A stretch of DNA of 64,000 nt from Larix kaempferi (Eukaryota; Streptophyta; Pinopsida; Pinales; Pinaceae): positions 16,322,001 to 16,386,000 of the forward strand of contig BSBM01000123.1 in the NCBI GenBank assembly GCA_027924585.1, in the 5' to 3' direction. Below are positions 46,776-58,316 of this stretch, piece after piece (the stretch's first letter is position 1; the number at the start of each line of letters is the position of its first letter). Made by a program: the position numbers and the translations under genes. The notes beneath the pieces are model-generated. The model was given only the letters and a program-made list of their open reading frames with translations, ran no database searches and was not told the DNA's origin.

Positions 46776-48077
46776 TGGTATCAGAGCTAGCCTGAAAGAA
46801 GGCATGGTATGGCATGTATGACACTTGTTGCACTTGCGATGCTAGGGCTTGATATAGCAAAAACCAGTCATAGTAGCACTTTCGCTATAAATCCATTTTG
46901 GAGAGATTTAAAGATCTAAAATGTTTACAGGTCAAATATAGGATCCCAATGTATCTTGTGTCCGAAGCACAACTTCTAATTCATTGTACTTTGTGTTTTA
47001 TGATCTGTACAATCTAGGGTTTCTTCCTCTTCCAGATCTGAGTCATAAACAGGTGACCTAGGAAAAAAGGTCATAACTTGGGCCAAGAAGCTCCAAATGA
47101 AATTTCGTAAAACGTGACAGGTAGGGTATGGACTGTAATTTCACAGGCCGAAGTTTCAGAGGTTGGAAGTGATCTAGTGACACGTGGCACTCCGTACAAG
47201 TTCGCTCTCCTGTTTTATCCCATAAATAGGTCACGTTGCGACACTTGGCATAACTCTCTCTCAGAGAATCCAATTGAGGTCAGACCTATGGGGTTGGAAA
47301 GATGACAGGTCGGGATACCATAGGTAGAAGTTTTAGACCCTGTGGATTTGTAGTTTTGTATTTACACTAGAAACAATCAGGTGCATATTTCAGTCAAAAC
47401 AGAATTGGATTTTGAGCACCTTCATTCATGGGTCCGGGAATTAGGGTTTTGGAGAAAGTTGGAATTTTTGTAATCAGAGGCCATGGCTGAATGCTACTCA
47501 TCAAAATAGAAATTTAGAGACCAAGATCAAATTTTTTTGTTGGGCAGAAGGCCGGGCTTGATCAAACCCTATTTCGGGACTTTGATTGGAAAAGTGGAAA
47601 ATTAGGGCTTCTGCAAAAGTTGGAATTTTTGAAGTTTGTGACCACAGCTGGAAGCTCCTCGAAAAAATAGAAGTTTATAGCTTTGGATAAAACCTTTTGG
47701 TTGGGAAGAAGGGTGGGCTTTATCAAACCCTAGTTCGGGATCCTGTTTAGAAGATCTGAAAGTTTCAAAGGCAATTTTGAGGGGTGAAACTTTGCAGTTT
47801 TCAAATTCTGAGTATACCAGCTTGATCAACTCATCAAGGCGTATCGTTCTATCCTTTCAGAAGTTTGAAATTCAAAGTTTGAAGTTTTAGGGTTTCTCTG
47901 ACAAACCCTAATCCAGCTCCAGATCTAGTTTCTGCAAATCAAGTGGATTGGGTTAATCCTAGAAGAGAATGGATTGGTCACCTGCATAAGTGAAGAAGTT
48001 CCAGTTTTAGAGGGAGATAAGGCTAAGGCCTTACATAAGAAGATTACAAGCAATTTCGATAGGTATTACTTATCCAG
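46776..48077 (+). mobile_element. Copia B leader and gag-start remnant
   Basis: Begins with the tRNA-Met primer-binding site and continues with a non-coding leader of about 1.1 kb, shared with element D (1-1320, minus strand) and partly with C (51262-51770). From about 47945 a short decayed gag start is recognisable by alignment with C (TTGGGTTAATCCTAGAAGAGA; then AAGGCTAAGGCCTTACATAA). It stops at CAG before GTATGT (48077/48078). Confidence 0.7.
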
Positions 48078-48875
48078 GTATGTTTCGAGATATGTTCATG
48101 ATTAATTTTATGGTATGTTTGTCTTCATTAAGGTTAGTACAATCTTGATTAACTTTAGACTTGTTGTATCACCTTAATAAAATTATGAATGCATGATAGA
48201 AGATATTCATTGATTAGGGTTTTGACACTTATGATTGTGCTAATGCATTGTGGTGTTGTATGAGGTTGATGTTGTCCGCTAACATAAAAGGCACATCAAG
48301 AAAGACAAATCATGTTCTAGTTCAAGAACATATGACCATGGTGACATGAAGACAAAGGTTCATTCATTGTCATGGATCACATAGAAGATCTACTTACGAG
48401 GTATGTATAACTTGGTTCTATAATGGTTAACTTATGAGATATGCAGGTTACTAGCACAAGTCATTGAAGAACAAGAAGACATCATGTGGATATGTTAGAC
48501 ATAGCTAGCTAACATGCTAATCCAGGTATGTTTTTCCTATATCAAGTTAAAATCCTACCTTGTGTTAGGATATCTTCTATAAGTATACTTGGCATGATTG
48601 ATTATGATTATTCATGAAGTTATAGGTTTGAGTAATCATGGGTTTAGGCATATTATATTTCTTACTTTAATTGATGATATGACTAACCAGAAGAGTCCTA
48701 TATAAACCTTGAATACTAATGTTTATTGTCTGTGTTTAAAATGATCATTACTATACATGTTTAAGATTATTGTGTTTCTGATAGTATTGAGATTATACTA
48801 ATAAATGTATGATTATGTATGAGATCTCGAGGATATCACAATAATGATACTTGTAAGCATGCATAGTGATCGAGG
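48078..48875 (+). other. Non-coding insert in Copia B with splice-site-like motifs, shared with element D
   Basis: Where gag and protease should be, B has about 0.8 kb of AT-rich non-coding sequence. Three AG-GTATGT donor-like motifs lie at 48078, 48401 and 48526, and acceptor-like ATATGCAG at 48446. The same sequence occurs in element D on the minus strand (plus-strand 1-300), so it is a fixed part of this subfamily and not a random insertion. No ORF. Confidence 0.6.
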
Positions 48876-48929
48876 ATGGATATAAGTTCAAGGATAGGTA
48901 ATCCAGGAAGCAAAGATCAAGAGGGATCA

Positions 48930-49062
48930 CACTCCAGTAGTTTCTGCAAGGATGTAGATATTCAGAGGGAGTCGACCACTTCTCACAATCCACATCAGAA
49001 TGGAGTTACAGAAAGGAAGCAAAGACTGAGAGGGAGTCAACCCAACAAACAAACAAAGATAA
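48930..49062 (+). pseudogene. Copia B integrase fragment
   Basis: A short frame reads SSSFCKDVDIQRESTTSHNP followed by HQNGVTERK. It aligns with the C integrase segment around KLCSDSEIKRELTAPYNPQQ and NGVAERKNR, including the catalytic Glu. Both ends are abrupt. About 420 bp of AT-rich sequence (49063-49481) then precede the reverse transcriptase remnant, ending in TTGTTTCGTAG, which resembles a 3' splice site. Confidence 0.65.
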
Positions 49063-49481
49063 GTATTTGAATTATCATTTCTTGCATATTTTATTGTTTA
49101 AATAATATTGTTCAATGATGTATATATTGATGTTCCTAGAATTAGGCTATGTATTTTGGCATATTAGAATAATTGCATTAATGAATAGCATACTACTAAT
49201 ATGCATGTAATGGGTAAGTGGCCTATAGCACTGTACAACATTCCATTGCTACTTATCTAGAATGAAACCTCTTTGCTGACATGTTGGGAGTAGTGCAAAC
49301 TCTTAACAATGTTCTGGTAGAGATTGGATGGCATCTAGAAAGTTACAGGATATGGATGAATGTTGTATTGAAGCATTGGCTAAAATAATTGCGTGACTAT
49401 ATGACATATTTCTTTATGTGTAAGAATTTGTTTTGAAAAATATGAGAAGTTTCTAATCATACAATTTAACTTGTTTCGTAG

Positions 49482-50635
49482 GAAAGATTGTATACGAGCA
49501 CCTACAAAAGAAGGACTACAACATTTGTTTCAGCAACAAAGTTATCTATTGAAGATTTGAATATATTGAAGTTCCCAGGATTCAGGAAGAATGCCATGCT
49601 CGAGGAGTACCAGTCAATCATGAAGAATGATGTTTGGGATGCAGTCCCAAGACCTGAAGGGAAGTTTGTTGTGACTTCCAAATGGATCTATAAAGATCAA
49701 GCATGTTGCAGGTGGCAGCATAGAGACGTTTGCTCCTGTAGCCAGATCCACTTCCATCAGATCAGTACTTGCTCTGGCTAGAGTGATGAAGTGGAAAATA
49801 CACCAGATGGATTTCAAGACAGCCTTCTTGAATGGTGTAGTTGAAGAGGAAGTGTATGTGGAGCAGCCACTTGGTTTTGAGACACATGACGGGAAGTCAT
49901 ATATGTGCAGGACTTGGTATCATAGGACGGACAGTTTTCTATCTAGTTTGGACATTACCAAAAGTAAAGCAGATTCCAAGGTTGATACTACTCCTATATG
50001 TGGATGACCTGTTTGTTACATGTGATGGTAGTTTGATTGTCGATACCAAGAGGAAGCTTGCTGCCGAGTTCGAGATGAAGGACTTAGGGATGATGCACTA
50101 CTTTCTAGGTATGGAGGTGTGGCAGAGTGCAGATGGAATGTTCCTTGGACAAGGGAAGTATGCAGTAGAGATCCTGAAGAGGTTTGGGATGATGGATTGC
50201 AAGGCCATGGCCACACCTATGGCATCGAACCTGAAGCTTTTGTGTGATGATTCATCTGATCCGGTTGATGTCACTATGTATCGTTAGATGATTGGGTTCT
50301 TGATGTACCTGAAGAACATGAGACCAGATATTTGCTTTGCAGTGAACACATTGAGCCAGTTCCTAACGGATCCAAGGAGTGTTCACCTGGTTGATGTAAA
50401 GCATATTCTGAGGTACTTGAAGGGTATGGTTGATTATGGGCTCAAGTATGATGTGAATCATAAGTTTAACCTGGAGGGTTATGTTGATTCAGATTGGGCA
50501 GGCAGTGCTGCAGATACGAAGAGCACTTTCGGGTGTTGCTTCGGCATGAGATCAGGTGTGATCTCTTGGTTTAGCAGGAAGCAATCCTACGTAGCACTAA
50601 TTACAGCCGAAGCATAGTATGTTGCAGCTTGTTCG
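49482..50635 (+). pseudogene. Copia B reverse transcriptase and RNase H, first part
   Basis: The segment carries EYQSIMKNDVWDAVPRPEGK, HQMDFKTAFLNGVVEEEVYV, LLYVDDLFVTCDGSLIVDTK and DLGMMHYFLGMEVWQSADGM, then the RNase H start YVDSDWAGSAADTKS. By comparison with C, three short stretches are deleted: between the SIE and TFAPV regions, before RTWYH, and before the YVDD block. Frameshifts result. The YVDD motif itself is intact. The sequence stops at GTTCG (50631-50635), where Copia C inserted; the rest is at 57993-58316. Confidence 0.88.
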
Positions 50636-51243
50636 TGTTGATGTATATGAAACTTCGGAATGTATTTCATCTGTGTATTTTATATATATTTATTGTACCC
50701 TTATAAGAGATGTGGTATTCCTCTATAAGGAAGTGTCGTCATGTGGATTGACAAGTGTCGCAAGTGTGTGTACTTGCTGATGGGTTATTAGACCACCATA
50801 TGGGGTCGGCCCGGAATTATATATAATAGAATGTGGATGTATCTAAGTAGACAAGTCAGCCCCATTAGGTCACTGGGCAAAAAGGTGAGTATAAATAGAG
50901 ATAGGAGATCTCTATTTTACTCACTCGGAAAAGTAACTCACTCTCACTCTCAAAAGTGGCGCACTAGTGAGGAGGAGGAGGATCATCTGCTAGGAGACTA
51001 TCTCAGTGTTATTTGGTTGTATTTTGGTTGAGCCATTGCTCTCTCTATCTCTGAGGAAGTTGTGTGGTTTTTCACCTTAGGGTTTTCCCCACGGAAACTC
51101 TGTGTCTCTTGTCTCTATGCTTTTGATTCTTGTGATGCTTGTGATGCTTGTCATATTATGATTGTCATGCATTGATATACTGTAGATGTTATTCTCTCAG
51201 CAAAGATCCTATAGTATTGTGAATTAATACTCAAAATTTAACA
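50636..51243 (+). mobile_element. Copia C 5' LTR
   Basis: TGTTGATGTATATGAAACTT to CAAAATTTAACA, 608 bp, followed by the primer-binding site TGGTATCAGAGC (51244-51255). Longer than the 3' copy by an extra TGTGATGCT unit near 51140. Confidence 0.95.
50890..50917 (+). promoter_or_regulatory. Copia C LTR TATA box with overlapping 10-bp inverted repeat
   Basis: TATAAATA (50890-50897) continues as AAATAGAGAT-AGGAG-ATCTCTATTT, a perfect 10-bp stem with the same AGGAG loop as Copia B but two different stem base pairs at the loop end. The 3' LTR copy is at 57643-57670. Confidence 0.65.
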
Positions 51244-51816
51244 TGGTATCAGAGCTAACCTGAGAAGAAGACATTTTGCAGTGACGGAAGCTTGAGTTCC
51301 TTGTTTATTGGGTTTCTCTCCACAGATTTTTGAAAATCAGTATAGTAGATTGAATCTACTCATCAAGGCGCATCTATCTGTCCAATCCGAATTCAGTTCC
51401 GAGCATTTTCAGATTTGGCCCTAAAAATTAGGGTTTCCACAAAAATAGGAATTTCTGGAATCTGAAGACACAGCTGGAAGCTCCTTGCAAATATCGAAGT
51501 TTAGAGCTTTGGATCGAGATTTTTGGCTGGGTAGATCTCCGGGAAACTCAAACCCTAATTCTGGGCTCTCCCAGTGAACCCGGGAGGACAAAAGGGCAAT
51601 TTTGAAGGGCAAGACTTTGATGATCTCAAATTCTGAATGTACCAGGCTGATCAACTCACTAAGGTGCATCTTTCTATCCTTTCAAAAATTTGAAATTCAC
51701 ATTTTGAATTTTTAGGGTTTCTCTGACAAACCCTAATCCGGGACCAGATCCAGTTTTCAGCACTTCAAGTGGTATGTCCTAAATCTTTTCTATTTCCATT
51801 TGAAGTACTCTTTAAG
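51244..51816 (+). other. Copia C primer-binding site and leader
   Basis: Begins TGGTATCAGAGC, complementary to the 3' end of plant initiator tRNA-Met. The non-coding leader shares blocks with B (for example CTCATCAAGGCG and TCTGACAAACCCTAATCC). The first in-frame ATG in a gag context is at 51817. Confidence 0.85.
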
Positions 51817-54800
51817 ATGTCTCTCCACACCAAGCTTGAGGATAAGCTTGAAGGGGCTGATAACTTCCGAGCCTGGAAGTATAGGATTGGGTTAATTCTG
51901 GAAGAGAATGAGTTGGACTCATATGTGAAAGAAGACATCCCTATCCTAGAGGATGAAGAGGCCAAGGCATTGCACAAGAAGAACTTGGTCAAGGTAAAGA
52001 GAATCATTGCTGATTCTATCAAAGACCATCTCATACCCCATGTGTCTTCTCTTAAGACACACAAGGAGATGTTTGACTCTTTGACCAAGCTGTTTGAAGG
52101 AAAGAACATAAATCGGAAGATGACCCTGCGGAACCAATTGAAAGGAGTAAAGTTTCAGAATGGAGAAACCATTCAATCCTATTTTTCAAGGGTCTCCCAG
52201 ATCAAGGAACAACTAGAAGCAGTGGATGAAATGGTGGAGAATGGTGAAGTGGTGATGACCACTCTAAATGGCCTACCCAGGTCATGGGATTCCTTTATCC
52301 AAGGAATTTGTGCAAGGAAGAAGTTGATCTCTTTCAGTAGACTACGGGAAGAATGCTCACAAGAAGAAGCAAGGCTTGTGGCACGATAAGAAAAGATGGG
52401 GAATGAAGATCAAGCTCTCACAGCTCACACCAGGAAAGGAAAGTCCAAGAGAGAGCCATCTCACTCCAAGAGATCTTCACATCACTTCAAAGAAAGAAGA
52501 ATATGCTTCACCTGTAATGAGAAAGGAAATATTTCCATAAATTGTCTGAAGAACAAGAAGGACAATAACATCTCCAACAAGAAGAAGAAGGGTAGCAAAA
52601 GAAGGTTTCATGCTCATGCTGCCGAAGATGATGAACCCCCAAAGAAGAAGGCTAGGGCAGAAAGTGATAACAATGATGACTCATCAAGTGAAGAAGAGTA
52701 TGTTCTGATCTCTGCTCTCACAGGTACCATCTCTCATGGTTGTAATGACTGGTTGATTGATAGTGGGGATTCCAAACACATGATTGGGTTTAAGGAATCT
52801 TTTGTGAATCTATCTGAACATGAATCACCCCATAAGGTGAAACTTGGGGATGATTATCAATACCCAATCAAAGGAAGTGGTGAAGCTTCCTACAACCTAG
52901 ATTCTGGAAAATCCTTGAAGATGAAAGAAGTACTTTATGTACCTGGGCTCAAGAAGAACTTACTCTCCATTTCTACATTGGATGCAAAAGGTATGAGGGT
53001 TGCATTTGTGGATGGCCAAGTCCTAATGTGGCCAAAGGGAAAGACCATAGATGATGCAGTAGTAATTGGAGAGAAAGAGGGAGGCTTGTATAAATTGAAG
53101 GGACAACCTGAACATGCCATGGTGCATGAATCCATGGAGCCAAGTGAACTTTGGCATAGAATACATGCTCACATGCACTATAGAGCACTTCCAATTGCAA
53201 GCAAGGCAATAGAGCGTCTTCCTGAAATCAAGACCAAACATGAAGTTGTTTGCAAAGGATGTGCAAAAGGTAAGAACATTAAGAAGGCTTTCCCAAGCAG
53301 TGAAAGCAAGGCAAAAGACATCCTGGAAATCATCCACTCAGATGTATGTGGCTCTATGTCATCTAGTTCCCTGAGTGGGTATGTCTACTATGTCTCATTT
53401 ATTGATGACTTCTCCAGGAAGACTTGGATATACTTCTTGAAGGGCAAAGATGAGGTGCTTGATAAATTCAAGGAATTCAAAACCTTGATGGAGAATCAAA
53501 CTGACAAGAAGATCAAAACATTCAGATCCGACAATGGTGGAGAATTCACCTCAAGTGACTTCAAGAAGCTTTGTAGTGATTCAGAGATTAAGAGGGAGTT
53601 GACTGCTCCTTATAATCCTCAACAGAATGGTGTTGCAGAAAGGAAGAACAGAACTATCATGGAAGCAGCAAGGGCAATGTTGCATGACCAGGATCTTCCT
53701 ATGCATCTATGGGCAGAAGCAGCTAGAACAACTGTATATGTGCAGAACAGAACACCCCACAAGATATTGGACAACAAGACACCAGAAGAGGTCTTTTTTG
53801 GTAAGAAACCTGAAGTCAATCATCTCAGAATATTTGGTTGTCCAGTATATACTCATGTCCCAAAGGAAAAGAGGACTAAACTAGATCCTTCAAGAAAGAA
53901 GGGTATCTTTGTGGGTTACAGTGAAAGCTCGAAGGCTTACAGAATATACTTTCCAGGGTTCATGAAGATTGATGTCAGCAGGGATGTAACATTTGATAAA
54001 AACTCAGCATTCATCAAATCAAGGAAGGCACCTACCGAAGTTTATGAAGAACCTAAGGAAACAAGATTTCAGGACACTACCATGACTGAAGCAGTTCCAG
54101 AAGCTGTTCGTGAGTTTGAAGATCCACAAGAACATGTAGATCCACCCCGTGAGGATAACTCTCACAAGAGGAAACCTGCATGGGCTAGAGAGCTCATTCA
54201 AGATGCAGAAAGATTTGGTATTCCAGAAGAAAAACACAGAGCAAAGAAGAGAACCAGATCACAGACCAGCTATGTTGCTTTACTCTGTGACATTATGAAC
54301 AAAGAGCCTTCCAGTTATGAAGAGGCAGTAGAAAAGAAAGAATGGAAGGATGCCATGGTTGAGGAATACCAATCAATAATGAAGAATGATGTTTGGGATG
54401 TTGTCCCAAGACCTAAAGAGAAGTCTGTTGTGACTTCTAAATGGATCTTCAAAATCAAGCATGCTGCAGATGGTAGTGTGGAGAAATAAAAAGCAAGATT
54501 AGTAGCTCGTGGCTTCTCTTAGAAAGAGGGAATAGATTATGAAGAAACTTTTGCACCTGTAGACAGGTATACTTCCATCAGAACAGTACTTGCCCTGGCT
54601 GCAGCTATTAAATGGAAAATACACCAAATGGATGTCAAGACTGCTTTCTTGAATGGTGTAGTTTAAGAGGAAGTATATGTGGAACAACCACTTGGTTTTG
54701 AAATACATGACAGGGAGTCATATGTGTGCAGATTGAAGAAATCCTTGTATGGCTTGAAGCAAGCTCCCAGAACTTGGTATGGTAGGATGGACAGTTTCCT

Positions 54801-55848
54801 ATCTAGCTTGGGCTTTACCAAGAGTAAAGCGGATTCCAACCTTTACTACAAGGTTGTGGAAGGGAATCCTGTGATTCTACTCCTGTATGTGGATGACTTA
54901 TTTGTAACAGGAGATGACAGACTAATTACAGATACTAAGAGGAAGCTTGCTGCTGAATTCGATATGAAAGATTTGGGAATGATGCACTATTTCCTAGGCA
55001 TGGAGGTGTGGCAGAGTGCAGGTGGGATCTTCCTTGGTCAAGGGAAGTACACAGTAGATATCCTGAAGAGATTTGGGATGATGGACTGCAAGGCCATGGC
55101 CACACCTATGGCATCGAATCTGAAGCTTCTATGTGATGCTTCATCTGAGCCTGTTGATGTCTCCATGTATCGTCAGATGATTGGGTCCTTGATGTACCTG
55201 ACGAACACGAGACTAGACATTTGCTTTGCTGTGAACACATTGAGCCAGTTCCTGACGGATCCAAGGAGTGTTCACCTAGTTGCTGTAAAGCATGTTCTGA
55301 GGTACCTGAAGGGTACAGTGGATTATGGGCTCAAGTATGAAGCGAATCAAAAGTTTAACCTACAGGGTTATGTTGATTCAGATTGGGCTGGCAGTGCTGC
55401 AGATAGGAAGAGCACATCTGGGTGTTGCTTCAGTATGGGATCAGGTGTGATCTCTTGGTTTAGCAGGAAGTAGTCCTGTGTAGCACTAAGTACAGCTGAG
55501 GCAGAGTATGTTGCAGCCTGTTCAGCTAGTTGTGAGGCAGTATGGCTACGGAAGCTACTGTCTGAGTTATTTGATCTCCCGTTGGATGCTACTGGTATCT
55601 TCTGTGATAACCAGAGTTGTGTAAAGCTGTCCGAGAACCCAGTGTTTCATGACAGGTCGAAACACATAGAGATCAAATATCACTATATCAGGGATATGGT
55701 GCAGAGAGGAGCTGTGAAGCTCCTGTATGTTGTGACGGACGAGCAGATTGCAGATGTGCTGACGAAGCCACTAGCCAGGGTGAAGTTCGAGTACTTCGGA
55801 GAGAGGCTTGGCGTGCTTCAGATCGAGGACACTTCGAGGAAGAAGTGA
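51817..55848 (+). pseudogene. Copia C gag-pol polyprotein, one frame with five stops
   Basis: All domains lie in one frame of 1343 codons; stops are at 52387, 54487, 54520, 54664 and 55471, with no frameshift. Gag is at residues 1-190 (MSLHTKLEDKLEGADNFRAW). The zinc knuckle CFTCNEKGNISINC has Asn in place of the zinc-binding His. The protease site is in WLIDSGDSKHM. Integrase shows the HHCC module (ELWHRIHAHMHYRAL, VCKGCAKGK) and complete D,D,E: IHSDVCG, RSDNGGEF, NGVAERKN. Reverse transcriptase has TSKWIFKIKH, VKTAFLNGVV and LLLYVDDLFVTG. RNase H has VDSDWAGSA, STAEAEYVAAC, CDNQSCV and ADVLTKPLA. ATG 51817 is chosen because the gag alignment starts there. Two stops, at 54520 and 55471, sit where related copies have Gln (CAG to TAG). 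Confidence 0.95.
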
Positions 55849-57388
55849 TGGACACATTTGGTGAAGCCATTCCAAGCATGTTGGAAGGGGGATCCTTCAC
55901 ATGGCTATGGATGTAAGCGCTGGATGATGAGCATCAGGATGATGTTCTGGTTTTTGCTTGGATATGATCAGTTGGATCATTATATGTATATATGTATGCA
56001 TCATGTTGGATGCTGGATATGATCAGTTGGATCATTTATATGTATGTACGCATCATGTTGGATGCTGGATATGATCGGTTGGATCATGTGTATATATTTT
56101 GTATACGCATCATGTTGGATGCTGGATATGATCGGTTGGATCATGTGTATATATTTTGTATGTACGCATCATGTTGGATGTTGATGGATACATTGTGTGG
56201 ATCATGTATCTTTGTATGATCAGGTAGATCATGTATGCTGATGGATACATTGTGTGGATCATGTATCTTTGTATGATCAGGTAGATCATGTATGCTGATG
56301 GATACATTGTGTGGATCATGTATCTTTGTATGATCAGGTAGATCATGTATGCTGATGGATACATTGTGTGGATCATGTATCTATGTATGTATCAGGTGGA
56401 TACTTGGTGTGCATCAGATGGATGCATTGTATGATCAGGATGATCGTGGATGACGAGCTTCTCCAGATGACATGCAGCAGGATGTTGCAGTGATGATGAT
56501 CAGGATGATCATGTGTACATCAGGATGATGTTTGATGAGTATCAGATGATACTTTGTGGCTGTGGATCAGGTTGTGCAGGTAAGCATGTAATTTGTGCCC
56601 TGGGAGATTTGCAGATGGTCTTTCGAGGTTTTTCCTATGGCATGTAATTCGGTGCCCTGGGACATCTGGAAAATGCTCTTTCAAGGTTTTGCTTGGAAGG
56701 ACATGTAATTTGTTCCCTGGGAGATCTGCAGATAGTCTTTCGAGGTTTTGCCTATGGCATGTAATTCGGTTCCCTGGGATATCTGGCAGATGCTCTTGCG
56801 AGGTTTTGTCCTATGGCATGTAATTTGCTCCTGGGAGATCTGGACAGGATGAAAAAGGCCTCAGATGCTTCAACCAGGTTTTTCCATGACCACATGTAAT
56901 TTGCTCCTGGGAGATCTAGACAGGATGAAAAAGGCCTCAGATGCTTCAGCCAGGTTTTGTGGTGAGATCACATGTAATGTGCTCCTGGGAGATCCGACAG
57001 GTAGAGCTGAGTGCTCGTAACAGCCTGGGATGCTTCAGCCAGGTTTTGTGATGGGTCACATGTAATGTGCTCCTGGGAGATCCTACAGGTAGAGCTGTGT
57101 GCTCGTAATAGCCTGGGATGCTGCAGCCAGGTTTTGTGACGCACGTAATAAGTCCTAAGGATTCCACAGTATGGCCAGTGATGATGAAGTCCTGCAGATG
57201 GCGGGCCTACATCCAGTATGAAAAAGGATTGGCTCTGTAGAACTTCCTATGATGAGTAGAGTCAGAGATTGGTTGAGATAGCAGCAGCAGTGACGATGAT
57301 GATGACGATGCATTGATGACGATGATCCAGAGAAGAAGACTTTTCTAGCAGATCTGTGTCGAGAAATACCTTCCTAGTTAAGAGGGAG
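55849..57388 (+). repeat. Copia C 3' tail with three kinds of tandem repeat and polypurine tract
   Basis: Between the pol stop and the 3' LTR lie 1.5 kb of non-coding DNA. 55985-56190 has four or five units of about 50-60 bp (CATCATGTTGGATGCTGGAT with GATCAGTTGGATCA). 56180-56395 has nearly four 57-bp units (GATGGATACATTGTGTGGAT). 56585-57140 has eight units of about 57-85 bp built on CATGTAAT...CCTGGGAGATCTG...GAGGTTTTG. The tail ends in GATGACGATG repeats and the purine tract AGTTAAGAGGGAG (57376-57388). Antisense frames through the repeats are artefacts. Confidence 0.88.
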
Positions 57389-57987
57389 TGTTGATGTATA
57401 TGTAACTTCGGAATGTATTTCATCTGTGTATTTTATATATATTTATTGTACCCTTATAATAGATGTGTTATTCCTCTATAAGGAAGTGTCGTCATGTGGA
57501 TTGACAATTGTCGCAAGTGTGTGTACTTGCTGATGGGTTATTAGACCACCATATGGGGTCGGCCCGGAATTATATATAATAGAATGTGGATGTATCTAAG
57601 TAGACAAGTCGGCCCCATTAGGTCACTGGGAAAAAAGGTGAGTATAAATAGAGATAGGAGATCTCTATTTTACTCACTCGAAAAAGTAACTCACTCTCAC
57701 TCTCAAAAGTGGCGCACTAGTGAGGAGGAAGAGGATCATCTGCTAGGAGACTATCTCAGTGTTATTTGGTTGTATTTTGGTTGAGCCATTGCTCTCTCTA
57801 TCTCCGAGGAAGTTGTGGGGTTTTTCACCTTAGGGTTTTCCCCACGGAAACTCTGTGTCTCTTGTCTCTATGCTTTTGATTCTTGTGATGCTTGTCATAT
57901 TATGATTGTCATGCATTGATATACTGTAGATGTTATTCTCTCAGCAAGGATCCTATAGTATTGTGAATTAATACTCAAAATTTAACA
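57389..57987 (+). mobile_element. Copia C 3' LTR
   Basis: TGTTGATGTATATGTAACTT to CAAAATTTAACA, 599 bp, directly preceded by the polypurine tract and followed by the GTTCG target copy and the resumption of Copia B RNase H (GGCTAGTTGTAAGG). Confidence 0.95.
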
Positions 57988-57992
57988 GTTCG

Positions 57993-58316
57993 GCTAGTTG
58001 TAAGGAAGTATGACTAAGGAATCTACTGTCTGAGCTATTTGATCTCCCGTTGGATGCTACTAGTATATTTTGTGACAATCAGAGTTGTGTGAAGCTGTCT
58101 GAGAACCTGGTGTTCCATGACAAGTCAAAGCATATAGAGATCAAATATCACTATATCAGGGATATGGTGCAAAGAGGAGCAGTGAATATCCTGTATGTTG
58201 CGACGGATGAGCAGGTTGCAAATGTGTTGATGAAACCACTAGCCAGAGTGAAGTTTGAGTACTTCAGAGGGAGGCTTGGTGTTCTTCAGATTGATGACAC
58301 TTCAAGGAAGAAGTGA
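57993..58316 (+). pseudogene. Copia B RNase H, second part
   Basis: Continues the frame broken at 50635: FDLPLDATSIFCDNQSCVKL, HDKSKHIEIKYHYIRDMVQR and KPLARVKFEYFRGRLG, to the stop at 58314. It is very similar to the end of Copia C pol, and the catalytic CDNQS Asp is kept. Confidence 0.9.

Larger units (their letters stand above)
50636..57987 (+). mobile_element. Copia C: innermost and youngest element, near full length
   Basis: The LTRs are 50636-51243 and 57389-57987, and the target duplication GTTCG lies at 50631-50635 and 57988-57992. The order is LTR, primer-binding site, leader, gag-pol in one frame, a 1.5-kb repeat-rich tail, polypurine tract and LTR, 7352 bp in all. The LTRs differ by roughly a dozen substitutions and a 9-bp indel, about 2%. 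The domain order protease-integrase-reverse transcriptase-RNase H defines it as Copia (Ty1). Five stops prevent a full polyprotein from this copy. Confidence 0.95.

Noticed and set aside
53023-53337. Antisense ORFs across Copia C gag-pol
   Set aside because: Shadows of a clearly coding plus-strand frame with conserved domains.
56110-56376. Minus-strand ORF of perfectly repeated 19-residue units
   Set aside because: Antisense reading of the 57-bp tandem repeat in the Copia C tail; unit length is a multiple of three, so the frame stays open by chance.
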